A model generated the notes under the pieces. That model did not search any database. It saw nothing but the letters and a program-made list of their open reading frames with translations, and was not told the origin of the DNA. Below, piece after piece: positions 10,165-21,260 of a stretch of DNA of 64,000 nt (positions are counted from its first letter, which is position 1; every line of letters begins with the position of its first letter). Location: the NCBI RefSeq assembly GCF_023898315.1, contig NC_064615.1:10524501-10588500 (forward strand). The letters run 5' to 3'. Position numbers and translations under genes: made by a program. This stretch comes from Schistocerca nitens. Lineage: Eukaryota > Arthropoda > Insecta > Orthoptera > Acrididae.

Positions 10165-10293
10165 AAAATTTTTATGGGTTTGTGACTGCATTGTCAATAT
10201 GTATACAAAACTACCGACATTTCGGTGCCTGTTGCAAGCGACCTTCTTCAGGGTCGCTTACAACAGGGACTGCAAAGTCGGTAGTTCTATGTA

Positions 10294-11865
10294 CAGGGTG
10301 TTACAAAAAGGTGCGGCCAAACTTTCAGGAAACATTCCTCACACACAAAGAAAGAAAATATGTTATGTGGACATGTGTCCGGAAACGCTTACTTTCCATG
10401 TTAGAGCTCATTTTATTACTTCTCTTCAAATCACATTAATCATGGAATGGAAACACACAGCAACAGAACGTACCAGCGTGACTTCAAACACTTTGTTACA
10501 GGAAATGTTCAAAATGTCCTCCGTTAGCGAGGATACATGCATCCACCCTCCGTCGCATGGAATCCCTGATGCGCTGATGCAGCCATGAAGAATGGCGTAT
10601 TGTATCACAGCCGTCCACAATACGAGCACGAAGAGTCTCTACATTTGGTACAGGGGTTGCGTAGACAAGAGCTTCCAAATGCCAGCATAAATGAAAGTCA
10701 AGAGGGTTGAGGTCAGGATAGCGTGGAGGCCCTGGAATTGGTCCGCCTCTACCAGTCCATCGGTCACCGAATCTGTTGTTGAGAAGCGTACGAACACTTT
10801 GACTGAAATGTGCAGGAGCTCCATCGTGCATGAACCACATGTTGTGTCGTACTTGTAAGGCACATGTTCTAGCACCACAGGTAGAGTATCACATATGAAA
10901 TCATGATAACGTGCTCCATTGAGCGTAGGTGGAAGAACGTGGGGTCCTATCAAGACATCACCAACAATGCCTGCCCAAACAGAAAATCTGTGTTGATGAC
11001 GTGATTGCACAATTGCGTGCGGATTCTCGTCAGCCCACACATGTTGATTGTGAAAATTTACAATTTGATCACGTTGGAATGAAGCCTCATCCGTAAAGAG
11101 AACATTTGCGCTGAAATGAGGATTGACACATTGTTGGATGAACCATTCGCAGACGTGTACCCGTGGAGGCCAATCAGCTGCTGATAGTGCCTGCACACGC
11201 TGTACATGGTACGGAAACAACTGGTTCTCCCGTGGCACTCTCCATACAGTGACGTGGTCAACGTTAGCTTGTACAGCAGCAACTTCTCTGACGCTGACGT
11301 TAAGGTTATCGTCAACTGCACGAAGAACTGCCTCGCCCATTGCAGGTGACTCGTCGTTCTAGGTCTTTCCCAGTCGCGAGTCATAGGCTGGAATGTTCCG
11401 TGCTCCCTAAGGCGCCGATCAATTGCTTCGAACGTCTTCCTGTCGGGACACCTTCGTTCTGGAAATCTGTCCCGATACAAACGTACCGCGCCACGACTAT
11501 TGCCCCGTGCTAATCCATACATCAAATGGGCATCTGCCAACTCCGCATTTGTAAACATTGCACTGACTGCAAAACCACGTTCGTGATGAACACTAACCTG
11601 TTGATGCTACGTACCGATGTGCTTGATGCTAGTACTGTAGAGCAATGAGTCGCATGTCAACACAAGCACCGAAGTCAACATTACCTTCCTTCAATTGGGC
11701 CAACTGGCGGTGAATCGAGGAAGTACAGTACATACTGACGAAACTAAAATGAGCTCTAACAAGGAAATTAAGCGTTTCCGAACACATGTCCACATAACAT
11801 CTTTTCTTTATTTGTGTGTGAGGAATGTTTCCTGAAAGTTTGGCAGTACATTTTGTAACACCCTG
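10294..11865 (-). mobile_element. DD41D (rosa-like) mariner-type transposon
   Basis: Terminal repeats start CAGGGTGTTACAAAAAGGTG and end in TTTTGTAACACCCTG, with TA at 10292-10293 and 11866-11867. Subterminal sequence ATTCCTCACACACAAAGAAA is also inverted at the far end (TTTATTTGTGTGTGAGGAAT). Length is 1,572 bp. The transposase runs on the minus strand and has the long Asp-Asp spacing known from the DD41D/rosa insect family. Confidence 0.88.
10496..11558 (-). pseudogene. DD41D transposase, frameshifted
   Basis: Three frame pieces in order: the N-terminus MFTNAELADAHLMYGLARGNSRGAVRLYRDRFP from 11558 (helix-turn-helix region), the middle with NVLFTDEASF (first Asp) from 11340, and the end with MWFMHDGAPAHF (second Asp) and YPDLNPLDFHL (third Asp) from 10840, finishing at 10496 after GGHFEHFL. 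I count 41 residues between the second and third Asp. All three catalytic positions survive, but frameshifts near 11350 and 10850 destroy the gene. Confidence 0.88.
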
Positions 11866-11907
11866 TATACTGACAATGCGGTCACAAACCACGAAAATTT
11901 TTATTGA

Positions 11908-12400
11908 ATTGTAGGTGATACTCTACAAGTGGACAGTGCTTCTCGGGTAAGTACAGTGTACGTGCCTAGAAAATCGTCGACTTTATTATTTACAGACATA
12001 ACCACATTGTCGAATACTCTCCAGGAAACCGTATTTCGTTTTGACATAAAAAACGGGTTCAATCGAACCGTTCTGGCCACGTTTTTTGGGAAGATTCCCT
12101 TAGTTGACAAATTCCCCTTAACTGCCCCCTCCTCCAAATATACCGAACTGGAATCCCTACTGTCCCTCTACCTGTTAAGCCTGGCACTTAGTTCAAAAAG
12201 TTTCGGCTCTTCGATGGCTCCGACATCAAACAGCCCGCTCTACCAACCGGGGAAGAGAACAAAACTTAAGAAAATAACAGACCTCACAGTCGTATCCCTT
12301 GCTGCTATGATTATGCTGTTCTGTACACGGTGCTCACTGTCATACGCTGAAACGCTATAAGCAGTAACGGTGAACAGAAATGTGTGTGGAGGCAGATGCA
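11908..12400. other. Unassigned stretch
   Basis: Open frames of up to 143 codons (11929-12360, plus) show no motif I recognise. Codon content gives no clear sign of a host exon. Confidence 0.35.
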
Positions 12401-14250
12401 GGGTGATTCCCTGATGAGGATACAAACTTTAGGAATGGCGGAGAAGGTTAACTGCATCGATTTGAGGTAAGCGATCCCCTCTGGAAACAACAGAGTCGAA
12501 AGTTGTCAGCGAAAATTGTTCTGATACCTCTGACCTCTTCTACTGCAAGCTCTTTGCTTCCATAGTTTGGGAGGAGGTGTTACGGATCAAATCAAGAAAA
12601 CAAGTATCCAGTAAATATGAGATGTGAAATGATAACCTTAAGAGCTACGAGAATTTGTTCAAAAGAAGAGATGTGTTTCACAGTATCAAAGATGAACAAG
12701 TGCTCATAGTTCTGTGACGTCTCCTGGCAAAAACATTTACTAAATCGTTGGAATATATAAAAAATTATAAAAATAAACATTTGTTTGTATTATTATTATT
12801 TCATTACCGTATGAATGGTTGTAGATTATATATAAAAGGAAGTAACAATTTTTCATTTTTATGTTTGTGCAATATTTATGTATTTATATTTCACAAATAA
12901 CGTCTGTGGTCGGTGAATTTATGTATCGAAGTAGACAATGATAATTCAAAGAGGTATCAAAGATGCATATTAAATTGCCTATAAATAGGGGAGGATAAAA
13001 CATCACTCTCTCTGTCTTCTTGTAGCCGTTAAAGTTGTAAGAGCCTGTGACGCTCGCCTGAACGCTTAGGTAGCCTTCGTTTGTCCTTTGATCGAGAAAG
13101 ACGCCATTGGAGGCTGATTTTTGTAAAAGGTGTGTACGTTCAATTTACGTTAATTTTTTGATTCTAGAAATTGCTAAAATTATTACCTGTAATAATTTAT
13201 TGCTAGCTTGCCCAAGATTTCATTCCACATTCTTAGCAGTTTTCAGCATATTAGGAATTTTTCGTGACGCAGAGCCGTGCAGCGATGGCGGGAGCCGCTG
13301 CCGCGGCAAATTCAAATTAAACTGAATGGAAGCAGTTTTCCCGCAATATGGCGGGCAGGTAACGGTACATTGAAATTATCTCTTTCTGCTTCCTGGAGAC
13401 TTCAGAGGGAAATTGTGGATTTTATTATGTCATTTTGAGGTGGACATGGGCAGCTGCTATTATGTTATCAGTTACGTAAATAATTCATGAGTGATAAAAT
13501 TTTACTTGTGTATGATCAAAGACTGCTGTGCAAAACCTGTTCGGGCTAATAACATAATAATCAAATTTCATTTTTTTAGTTTCATGCTCTCATGTCAGTC
13601 GTGGCAGTTTATAGTGTTCATATATTTTTAAAAAAATCCACTGCAGCTTTTACGTTTAGTGAACATAACATACTTCAACTTCCGTAGAGGTAATAAGAGT
13701 AGTTTTCTGTGCATTCAAGAGATTAATGCAGCGAAGGGCATTTTTTTATTCCATAATTCGTTACAGTAATGATACCATGTTCCATATTTAAGAAGCCAGA
13801 TCAGTGTTATATAAAAATAGTTTGCAAATTAAAGATCGTACGTCCACAGCAGGAAATCTTTCAGTGTTGTGCGTATCCCCACATAAGACACAGTGGATAA
13901 AGTCAAAATATTTTCAACTGCAGAAACTAATGGTGAGAATCGTATTTTATCTGCCGTGCTCGCAACGATAAGCAATATAAAATTAATTAAAATTTTATGC
14001 CATATAAACTGCACATAAAGTAAAAAGGGTGTGTGGTGGGGAATACGCGACAGTTCTTGAGGTATGCTCTGGACATCTTTTTCTTGTTTTGGTCCGCACT
14101 GCCTCCTCCCAAGACATGGAAAGCAAAGAGTATGCAGTAGAAGAGGTCAGAGGTATCAGAATGAGTTTCGCTTATAACTTTCGACTCGGTAGTTTCCTGA
14201 CCACGGTCCTTTCCCTGGAAGTTTTTAATATCATTGCGGAATCAGCCTGA
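12400..14250. repeat. Pair of inverted arms, probable decayed DNA transposon
   Basis: The segment starting CAGGGTGATTCCCTGATGAG near 12400 and running to about 12625 is matched in inverse at about 14030-14250. The clearest shared block is TCTGATACCTCTGACCTCTT at about 12520-12545, complemented near 14140-14160, together with GAGTCGAAAGTT. The outer ends resemble terminal repeats of TA-targeting elements. No transposase is visible in the roughly 1.4 kb between them, so this is a non-autonomous or gutted element, or two separate ends. Confidence 0.55.
12980..12987 (+). promoter_or_regulatory. TATA-box-like sequence
   Basis: TATAAATA sits in CCTATAAATAGGGGAGG, followed about 30 bp later by CATCACTCTCTC, the geometry of an RNA polymerase II core promoter. 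It could be the promoter of an LTR or of an unrecognised transcript. No coding region follows that I can name. Confidence 0.3.
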
Positions 14251-15341
14251 ATATAATATAAGGTGTAAAGTCATTTTTGATGGTGCTGCATTCCTCGAAC
14301 GACTTTATCTCAAAGAGTGTTATTCAGTCGTAAATCGGAAAGAGTCTGCCATAATGCGGAAAAAATTGATATACAAACAGACTTTCACAACACGATATCA
14401 TACAAGACAGTCATATATAGAGCACAAACCTGCATACACTAAAACAGTGTCTTGTAACCCGATATTGCTTACAACGTTGAAACGTTACAAAGCGCAGCGC
14501 GTAAAAAGCAATAAAAAAAAGGGTCAGCTCTACAGGACGCTAAAAACGGAAGATCTGAAAGTCCCGAGTTTCCACTTAACTCAGAAGCCACCGCCAGCCG
14601 TGTGACAGCAACCGCTTCGTGCATCGAAATCACGGTTTCCAGCAATTTCTATGATGGGCAGTTCTGTTTATTAAGAAGTCGTCTCCGCGTCAATCTTAAA
14701 AATTTTGTCCTTATCAATTTTATTTTGCTTCTCCTGTATATTTGTACTGTATTTGTTCGTCACTTTCCAAATGTAATACCCCTTTAAGCTATTATTTAGA
14801 ACTCTACCTTTAATTTATTTTATAGTGATTGATTATTTAATTTGAATGGTTATATGGGCTACTAGATTGTTTTATTATATGTACTTCTTTTATATGAGTG
14901 TCATTCTTCCGTGACGTTGTCGCTGACGTGCACCCATAATCACCCCCCCCCCCCCCCCACACACACACACACACAAACACACAAAATTTTGTTCAAGGTT
15001 TAATGTATCTTGGGCAATTCTCGTTGTATTTAGTTACTGTGAAATATTTTCAATTATGTTACCACTACACTGTTAAAATTGACATTTATTCTGTGTCATT
15101 ACTTGAGTCACGGTGTGTACCATCTTTTCCACATTGTTCACCAGTATTGTACTCTCTTTGACGACGATAATCAGCTTAAGTCTGATGGCGGTCTAGGAAC
15201 CGAAAACCCGTTAACATAAGTAATTGATATTATAGAACAGCCACAATATTGTGTTTTTCATTTACAGTTACGAAAGTGTTCTACCAAGAATCGACGGAAG
15301 AATCACTTAACATGAAGTACACAAACATCAGAGGTTCTATA
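14251..15341. other. Unassigned stretch with simple repeats
   Basis: An open frame of 123 codons at 14234-14605 matches nothing known to me. A homopolymer C run of 16 (14943-14958) leads into an (AC)n run to about 14980. Confidence 0.4.
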
Positions 15342-17219
15342 CAGGGTGGTCCATTGATAATGACCGGGTCAAATATCTCACGAAAAAGCACCAAACAAAA
15401 AAATCTACAAAGAACGAAACTCGTCAAGATTGGAGGGGGAAAGCAGATGGCGCTATGGTTGGCCCGCTAGATGGCGCTGCCATAGGTCAAATGGATATCA
15501 ACTGCGTTTTTTTTAAATAGAAACCCTCATTTTTATTACATATTCGTGTAGTACGTAAAGAAATATGAATGTTTTACTTGGATCACTCTTTTAGCTTTGT
15601 GATAGATGGCGCTGTAATAGTCACAAACTTATAAGTACGTGGTATCACGTAACATTCCACCAGTGCGGCCGGTATTTGCTTCGTGATACACTACCCGTGT
15701 TAAAATGGACCATTTACCAATTGCGGAAAAGGTCGATATCCTGTTGCTGTGTGGCTATTGTGATCAAAATGCCCAACGGGCGTGTGCTATGTATGCTGCT
15801 CGGTATCCTGGACGACATCATCCAAGTATCCGGACCGTTCACCGGATAGTTACGTTATTTAAGGAAACAGGAAGTGTTCAGCCACATGGCTAACGTCAAC
15901 CACGACCTGCAACAAATGATGAAGCCCAAGTAGGTGTTTTAGCTGCTGTCGCGGCTAATCCGCACATCAGTAGCAGACAAATTGCGCGAGAATTGGGAAT
16001 CTCAAAACGTCGGTGTTGAGAATGCTGTATCAACATCGATTGCACCCGTCCCATATTTCTATGCACCAGGAATGGCATGGCGACGACTTTGAACGTCGTG
16101 TACAGTCCTGCCACTGGGCACAAGAGAAATTACGGGACGATGACAGATTTTTTGCACGTGTTCCATTTAGTGACGAAGCGTCTTTCACCAACAGCGGTAA
16201 CGTAAACCGGCATAATATGCACTATTTGGCAACGGAAAATCCACGATGGCTGCGACAAGTGGAACATCAGTGACCTTGGCGGGTTAATGTATGTTGCGGC
16301 ATTATGGGAGGAAGGATAATTGGCCTCCATTTTATCGATGGAAATCTAAATGGTGCAATGTGTGCTGATTTCCTACGTAATGTTCTACCGATGTTACTAC
16401 AAGATGTTTCACTGCATGACAGAATGACGATGTACTTCCAACATGTAGGATGTCCGGCACATAGTTCGCGTGCGGTTGAAGCGGTATTTAATACCATATT
16501 TCACGACAGGTGGATTGGTCGTCGAAGCACCATACCATGGCCGCACGTTCACCGGATTTGACGTCCCCGGATTTATTTCTGTGGGGAAAGCTGAAGGATA
16601 CTTTCTATCGTGATCCACCGACAACGCCTGACAACATGCGTCAGCGCGTTGTCAATGCATGTGCGAACATTACGGAAGGCGAATTACTCGCTCTTGAGAG
16701 GAATGTCGTTACACCTATTGACGGACATCATTTTGAGCATTTATTGCATTAATGTGGCATTTACAGGTAATCACGCTGTAACAGCATGCGTTCTCAGAAA
16801 TGATAAGTTCACAAAGGTACATGTATCACATTGGAACAACCGAAATAAAATGTTCAAACGTACCTACGTTCTGTATTTTAATTTAAAAAATCTACCTCTT
16901 ACCAACTGTTCGTCTACAGTTGTGAGCCATATGATTGTGACTCTTACAGCTCCATCCGTCACAAAGCGAAAAATATTGTCCAACAAAAACATTCATATTT
17001 CTTTACGTACTACAGGAATATGTAATAAAAATGGGGGTTCCTATTTTAAAAAAACGCAGTCGACATCCGTTTGAGCTATGGCAGCTCCATGTAGCGGGCC
17101 AACCATAGCGCCATCTGGTTTCCCCCTTCAAGCCAGACAAGTTTCGTACTTTGTAGTTTTTTCGTTTGACGCTTATTTCGTGACATATTTGGCCCGGTCA
17201 CGATCAATGGACCACCCTG
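15342..17219 (+). mobile_element. DD41D-type transposon with very long terminal inverted repeats
   Basis: Begins CAGGGTGGTCCATTGATAAT and ends in the complement (ATCAATGGACCACCCTG), with TA at 15340-15341 and 17220-17221. The terminal repeats extend for about 300 bp each (15342 to about 15640, and about 16920 to 17219). Both hold an internal segment reading GGCGCTATGGTTGGCCCGCT in one orientation. The length is 1,878 bp. The broken transposase lies between them. Such long repeats are unusual for mariner-type elements. Confidence 0.88.
15705..16752 (+). pseudogene. DD41D-type transposase, multiply broken
   Basis: N-terminal piece MDHLPIAEKVDILLLCGYCDQNAQRA from 15705 with RYPGRHHPSIRTVHRIV (helix-turn-helix region) stops at 15893. 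A second piece carries RVPFSDEASFTNSG near 16170 (first Asp). A third contains MTMYFQHVGCPAHSSRAV near 16440, where the expected second catalytic Asp reads Val. The last has ARSPDLTSPDLFLWG near 16550 (third Asp) and ends GHHFEHLLH at 16752. Counting across frames gives 41 residues between the second and third positions. Confidence 0.82.
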
Positions 17220-17221
17220 TA

Positions 17222-18270
17222 TATATAGGGCTTTTCATTACTGTCTGCTGATCTGTTACCTACCGCAAGCAACTTCCTTTGGAGAAATCAGTAAGGAAAC
17301 ATCTGCACAATGTACAGGCTAATGAGACTGTTGAGAGAGCTGGGTCACCAAAAGCTGGTAACAGGAAATGTGTTATTGAAAGATAAACTGGAAACAGGTT
17401 TGGATAAACAAAAATCGGTTTACCGGCAGGCATTCTCAACAAGGAATCGGGGAGATTACAGACACTATATTTCTCCATTGACTGAACAGCTGTTCACATC
17501 CTAAATTTAAGCGTTAATGTGTCGTGGCATGAAGCAGCTTGTAAGCAGCAACAAAAAATAATTCCAGTTGGTTGTAACCCAGTTTGTCAGTTCACATGAC
17601 ATGCGCGCCGGTACTGCAAGTTGCCTAACTTTCAGGCAGCCACATATTTGCTTTCGAAATAAAAATGCGCGTTTTGCGTTTTTTCTTTCTTTAGATGAGA
17701 CCTGGTTCAGCCTGCCAGGGCATGTGAACACGCAGAACATGCATCGATATAAATTATAAAAACCATATAGGTACATTAAAAAGCAGTTTCACAATATCAA
17801 GATGCGTGTTTCGTGCGTAAAGTTTGGTGTGCCCCCGTCGTAACTCGGTTTTTCCACAAAACTGTTAGTGCTAACCGATAAGTCCAAAAACTGGTTAATC
17901 CATATTTGGATCTAATCATAGAATATGAACGCTCGGCTGTATGGAAGTGTTCAGCAAGAAGGAGAAACTGCACACACCACCTTGACAACCTTGTCACTAG
18001 TGTATTAGGTGTTCGATGAGAAGATGACAATCAGCAGAGGCACTGTAGTCTCATAACCAGGTCGGTCGTCTGATCCCTAATCCTTCCACACAGTGAAAGA
18101 GCTGCAGCATAGGACTGAACACACTACTGCTGCTGTCTCTCGGGTAGACCTGCTGCGAGTGTCTCAGAGTTTGATAAATCGAGCTCACCGCTGCATCGAA
18201 GTCAGTGGCGACTCATTCCGCCATTTTCTGCAATGTTCATTAGCAGGGGTCAGTCCCGAAGCAGTCTCAT
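17222..18270 (+). pseudogene. Mariner-type remnant (weak)
   Basis: At about 17690-17757 one frame reads LSLDETWFSLPGHVNTQN, which resembles the first-Asp region of mariner transposases and is close to WTDEAHFHLTGHVSTQN at about 54010. Around 17280-17320 a frame reads SVRKHLHNVQ, similar to the helix-turn-helix region of the 53666 remnant. The rest of this 1-kb stretch shows nothing. Confidence 0.35.
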
Positions 18271-19062
18271 TATAAATACGCGTATTTTCCAGGCCAGATT
18301 TATTTTCTCAACCCTACCATACAATACTGCGCTCCAAACGTATATTCTCCTCAAATTAAGACCCATGTTTGGTACTAGAGTACTTCTCTTGGCCAGGAAT
18401 GCCATTTTTTCCAGTACTATTCCATTTTTTATGTCATCCTTCGTCCTTCCACCATGAGTTACAGAGTACTTTGCTGCATAGGTAGCAGAATTTCTTAACT
18501 TCGTCTACTTCGTGATCACCTATTCTGGTGTTAAGTTTCTTGCTGTTCTCATTTTTGCTACTTCCGTCTTTCTGCGATTAACCCTCAAACCATATTCTGC
18601 ACTCATTAGACTGTTCATTACATTCAACATATCCTATAATTCCTCACTTCCACTGAGGGTAGCAATGTCATCAGTGGATCTTGTCATTCATATCTTTTCG
18701 ATTTGAATTTTAATCTCACTCTTGAAACTTTCTTTCATTACGGCCATTTCTTCTTCGATATATGAATTAAAGAGCAGGGGTGAAAGATTACATCACTGAC
18801 TTATACCCTTTTTGATCCGAGCACATCATTCTTGGTCGCCCATTGTCATTGTTCGCTCTTTGTTCTCGTACATATTGTATATTGTCAGAATTTCGAACAC
18901 CTTGCACCATTTTACATTATCGAACGCTTTTTCCAGGTCGACAAATCTTATGAGCGTGTGTATTCATTTTTCTTGAATCTCGCTTCGATTGTCAAGTGCA
19001 ACGTTACAACAGCTTCCCTCTTGCCTTTACCTTACCTGAAACGGAACTGATTGTCATCTAAC
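18271..19062 (-). mobile_element. RTE-B retrotransposon fragment
   Basis: Collinear with 6960-7800 of RTE-B on the minus strand. Shared stretches include the complement of GTAGCAGA-TT(C)TTAAC, the block around 18510 (CTTCGTGATCACC against CTTCGTGATCGCC) and the palm region near 18660-18680 (GTCATCAGTGGATCTTGTCATT). It is frameshifted throughout. 5' and 3' truncated. Confidence 0.75.
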
Positions 19063-19094
19063 ACATAACGGGCACGTGACACGGTGAGGAAAAC

Positions 19095-20190
19095 ATAAAC
19101 GGTGATTCAGGTGCCCCTATCGATGTCGTTTGATGCAACCTGTAGTGTTCTAACTGCACTTCAAAAACCACGCACGGGATTTTCATATCTGTCGCTCGCT
19201 ACACACAAACTATTAGTCCTACAGAAAAAATGAACAGGTCATTTTTTGTAGGAAATTTATTGAAGGTAAAATTTGCACTGGGATACATTTTCGCTAGAGG
19301 CCGTAGTTCTGAGTTATTCAGGAAAAAACATACAAAGGTGACCTTCAGACGCACCCTTACTCCAACGGTCAGCCGACACCGGTCAAGATTTCTAGTACGC
19401 TGTTCATGGTACTGCCTCCTACAGCTGTGCAGAAATTAGCGGTTCCAAGAGTTATTTCCCACTTTCAACCTTTTTTTGGTCTTCATTGACTGGCCTCATT
19501 ACGCCACCGTCTTTGTCGAGCACTTACAGGCTGTAAAATTGATGTTTGAGTAAATTTTACCTAACAGTTTTGTGAATTTTAACAGCAAAAACTGAATTAT
19601 TACATCGTTGAATTCGTCATGCCTTCTGGCTACGAAAGCACTGTGCTTGTAAGGGTTTAAGTTTGGATTATTTTGTCAGCGTAATTAGCGTAAAGTATAC
19701 AAAAGTCATTTTTATTTTATTACCCTTACTGGAACGTTTAAATTAGTAACTAGTTTACTATGCTACCGCCTTAATAGCCCAATCAGTAGAGACCAAACAG
19801 GTCGAATGTTGGGAATAGTTCGTGTAGTCGGAAATTTTGTTACAGTGATAGGAGGGAGTGCCACGACAAATATACTATAAATCTTGTCTGGTGAGGGATG
19901 AGTGGGGAATTGAGGTGCGTTCGAAGGTCACTTTTGTTCGTTGTTCATCAATAACTCGAAAACCGTGGCCTCCAGCAAAAATGTAGCCCAGTATAAAGTT
20001 TCATTAAATTGGATTTCGTACAAAAAGGTCTTGTTCATTTTTTCTCTTAAGGCTAATATTTGCACGTAGCGAGAGAGAGAATATGAAAATATAGCGCGTG
20101 TTTTTGGAGGCCAGATATTCTATTTTATTCTACGTTCCGGGTTGCATGAAACGACATCGGCAGTGGCATCTTAATCGCCCAGCACAAATG
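19095..20190. repeat. Foldback unit with arms of about 270-300 bp
   Basis: The left arm (about 19100-19370) and right arm (about 19880-20187) are diverged inverted copies. Examples: CGATGTCGTTTGATGCAACC on the left, GGTTGCATGAAACGACATCG on the right; AGAAAAAATGAACAGGTCAT on the left, CTTGTTCATTTTTTCTCTTA on the right. The roughly 500-bp spacer has no recognised gene. Consistent with a foldback or long-TIR DNA transposon. Confidence 0.65.
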
Positions 20191-20199
20191 GAGCGGAGA

Positions 20200-21245
20200 C
20201 GAATGGAGAGCCGTCCTGGTGACGATATTGCCCGCAAATGGGGAAATGCAGTAACGTAAGCGACTTCGACCAAGGGCAGATTGGTGTAACCAGGCATCTG
20301 GAAACGAGCGTCTTTGGCACGGCGAAGGTGGTCGGCTGTTCGCGTGAACTTCTGTGGAAGGTGGTTGAAGGACGGTGGAACGACGAGTGGGCGTCAAGAA
20401 GCTGGTGTCGTCCAGGCCTCGCCACAGAACGTGGAAGATGGAGACTTCTCTGCGCAGTAAAGCAGAATAGACTGGCCTGACGACAGTGTACAATACAGGT
20501 GCATCAACAAGTGTTTCCGAGCATACCAACTACTCACTCCACGATTGTGAGCATGGGGCACCGTACGCGACAACCCCTGTCTGATTCCACACTGACATAA
20601 TTACTATTACAGTTGGGACGGTATCATTGAGATTGGATGGTGGATCAACAGAAACGGGTCATCCAGTCAGATGAATCACCTTTCTTGTCACATCAGGTCG
20701 ACAGTCGCGTCCGAATACGCCAGCAGCCAAGCGAACGGCTGTTCGAGATATGAATGCGTCGGGAAGAAGATCGGTGGGAACAGTATTAAGCTGTGGGGGA
20801 CATCCACCTAGACGACTATGGATCTTCTGGTAGTGATCTAAGGTGCCATGACAGCTGTGACTACGTGAACATCACAGCGGACCAACTGCGTACATTCATG
20901 CTTGATTTGTTCTCAGAAGGCAGCAACATACCCGACCACTGCTCGCTCACAAGGCCAGAGTCGCGCATTGAGAAATATGATGGTGAACTCACGTTGATGG
21001 CTTGGCCATCAACTTCGCCTGATATGAACTCGACGGATCTAGAACGCTACCGTGCGTCAGTTATGCGGCCATAAACCACCGACGCATAATTTACGGTCAT
21101 TGCTCGGCCAGTGCTTAGGCATCCGGTGCCACAATCCTCCTGAAAGCTTCCAAAAACTTGTAGAATCCATGCCACACTGGATCGCTGCTCTACTGCGGGT
21201 CAAATGTGGACCAGCATGCTTTTAAGCAGGTGGGCATTATTCTTT
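20200..21245 (+). pseudogene. Tc1-like transposase remnant
   Basis: Frames in order give VSDFDQGQIGVTRHLETS near 20250 (helix-turn-helix start), then ESRRNEW-type residues with DQQKRVIQSDESPF near 20660 (first Asp), and MAWPSTSPDMNSTDLERYRAS near 21010 (the SPDxNPIE block with the Glu lost). Several frameshifts; terminal repeats not found. Confidence 0.6.
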
Positions 21246-21260
21246 GCTCATTAGTATATA

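Larger units (their letters stand above)
10165..11907. repeat. Small hairpin element interrupted by a DD41D transposon
   Basis: The left flank (10165-10206, containing TTTGTGACTGCATTGTCAA) and right flank (11866-11907, containing CTGACAATGCGGTCACAAAC) are inverted copies. The left side continues into a second hairpin, 10209-10243 against 10251-10286 (about 86% matching, 7-bp loop). Removing the transposon at 10294-11865 leaves a foldback of roughly 165 bp, consistent with a hairpin-type MITE that served as a TA target. Confidence 0.65.

Noticed and set aside
14234-14605. Host gene encoding a 123-aa basic protein
   Set aside because: No domain, no codon signal and no splice context; such length is expected by chance over 64 kb.
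17690-17760. A 3' splice site before the DETWF segment
   Set aside because: A pyrimidine run plus AG is present, but no upstream exon can be supported; mariner genes usually lack introns.
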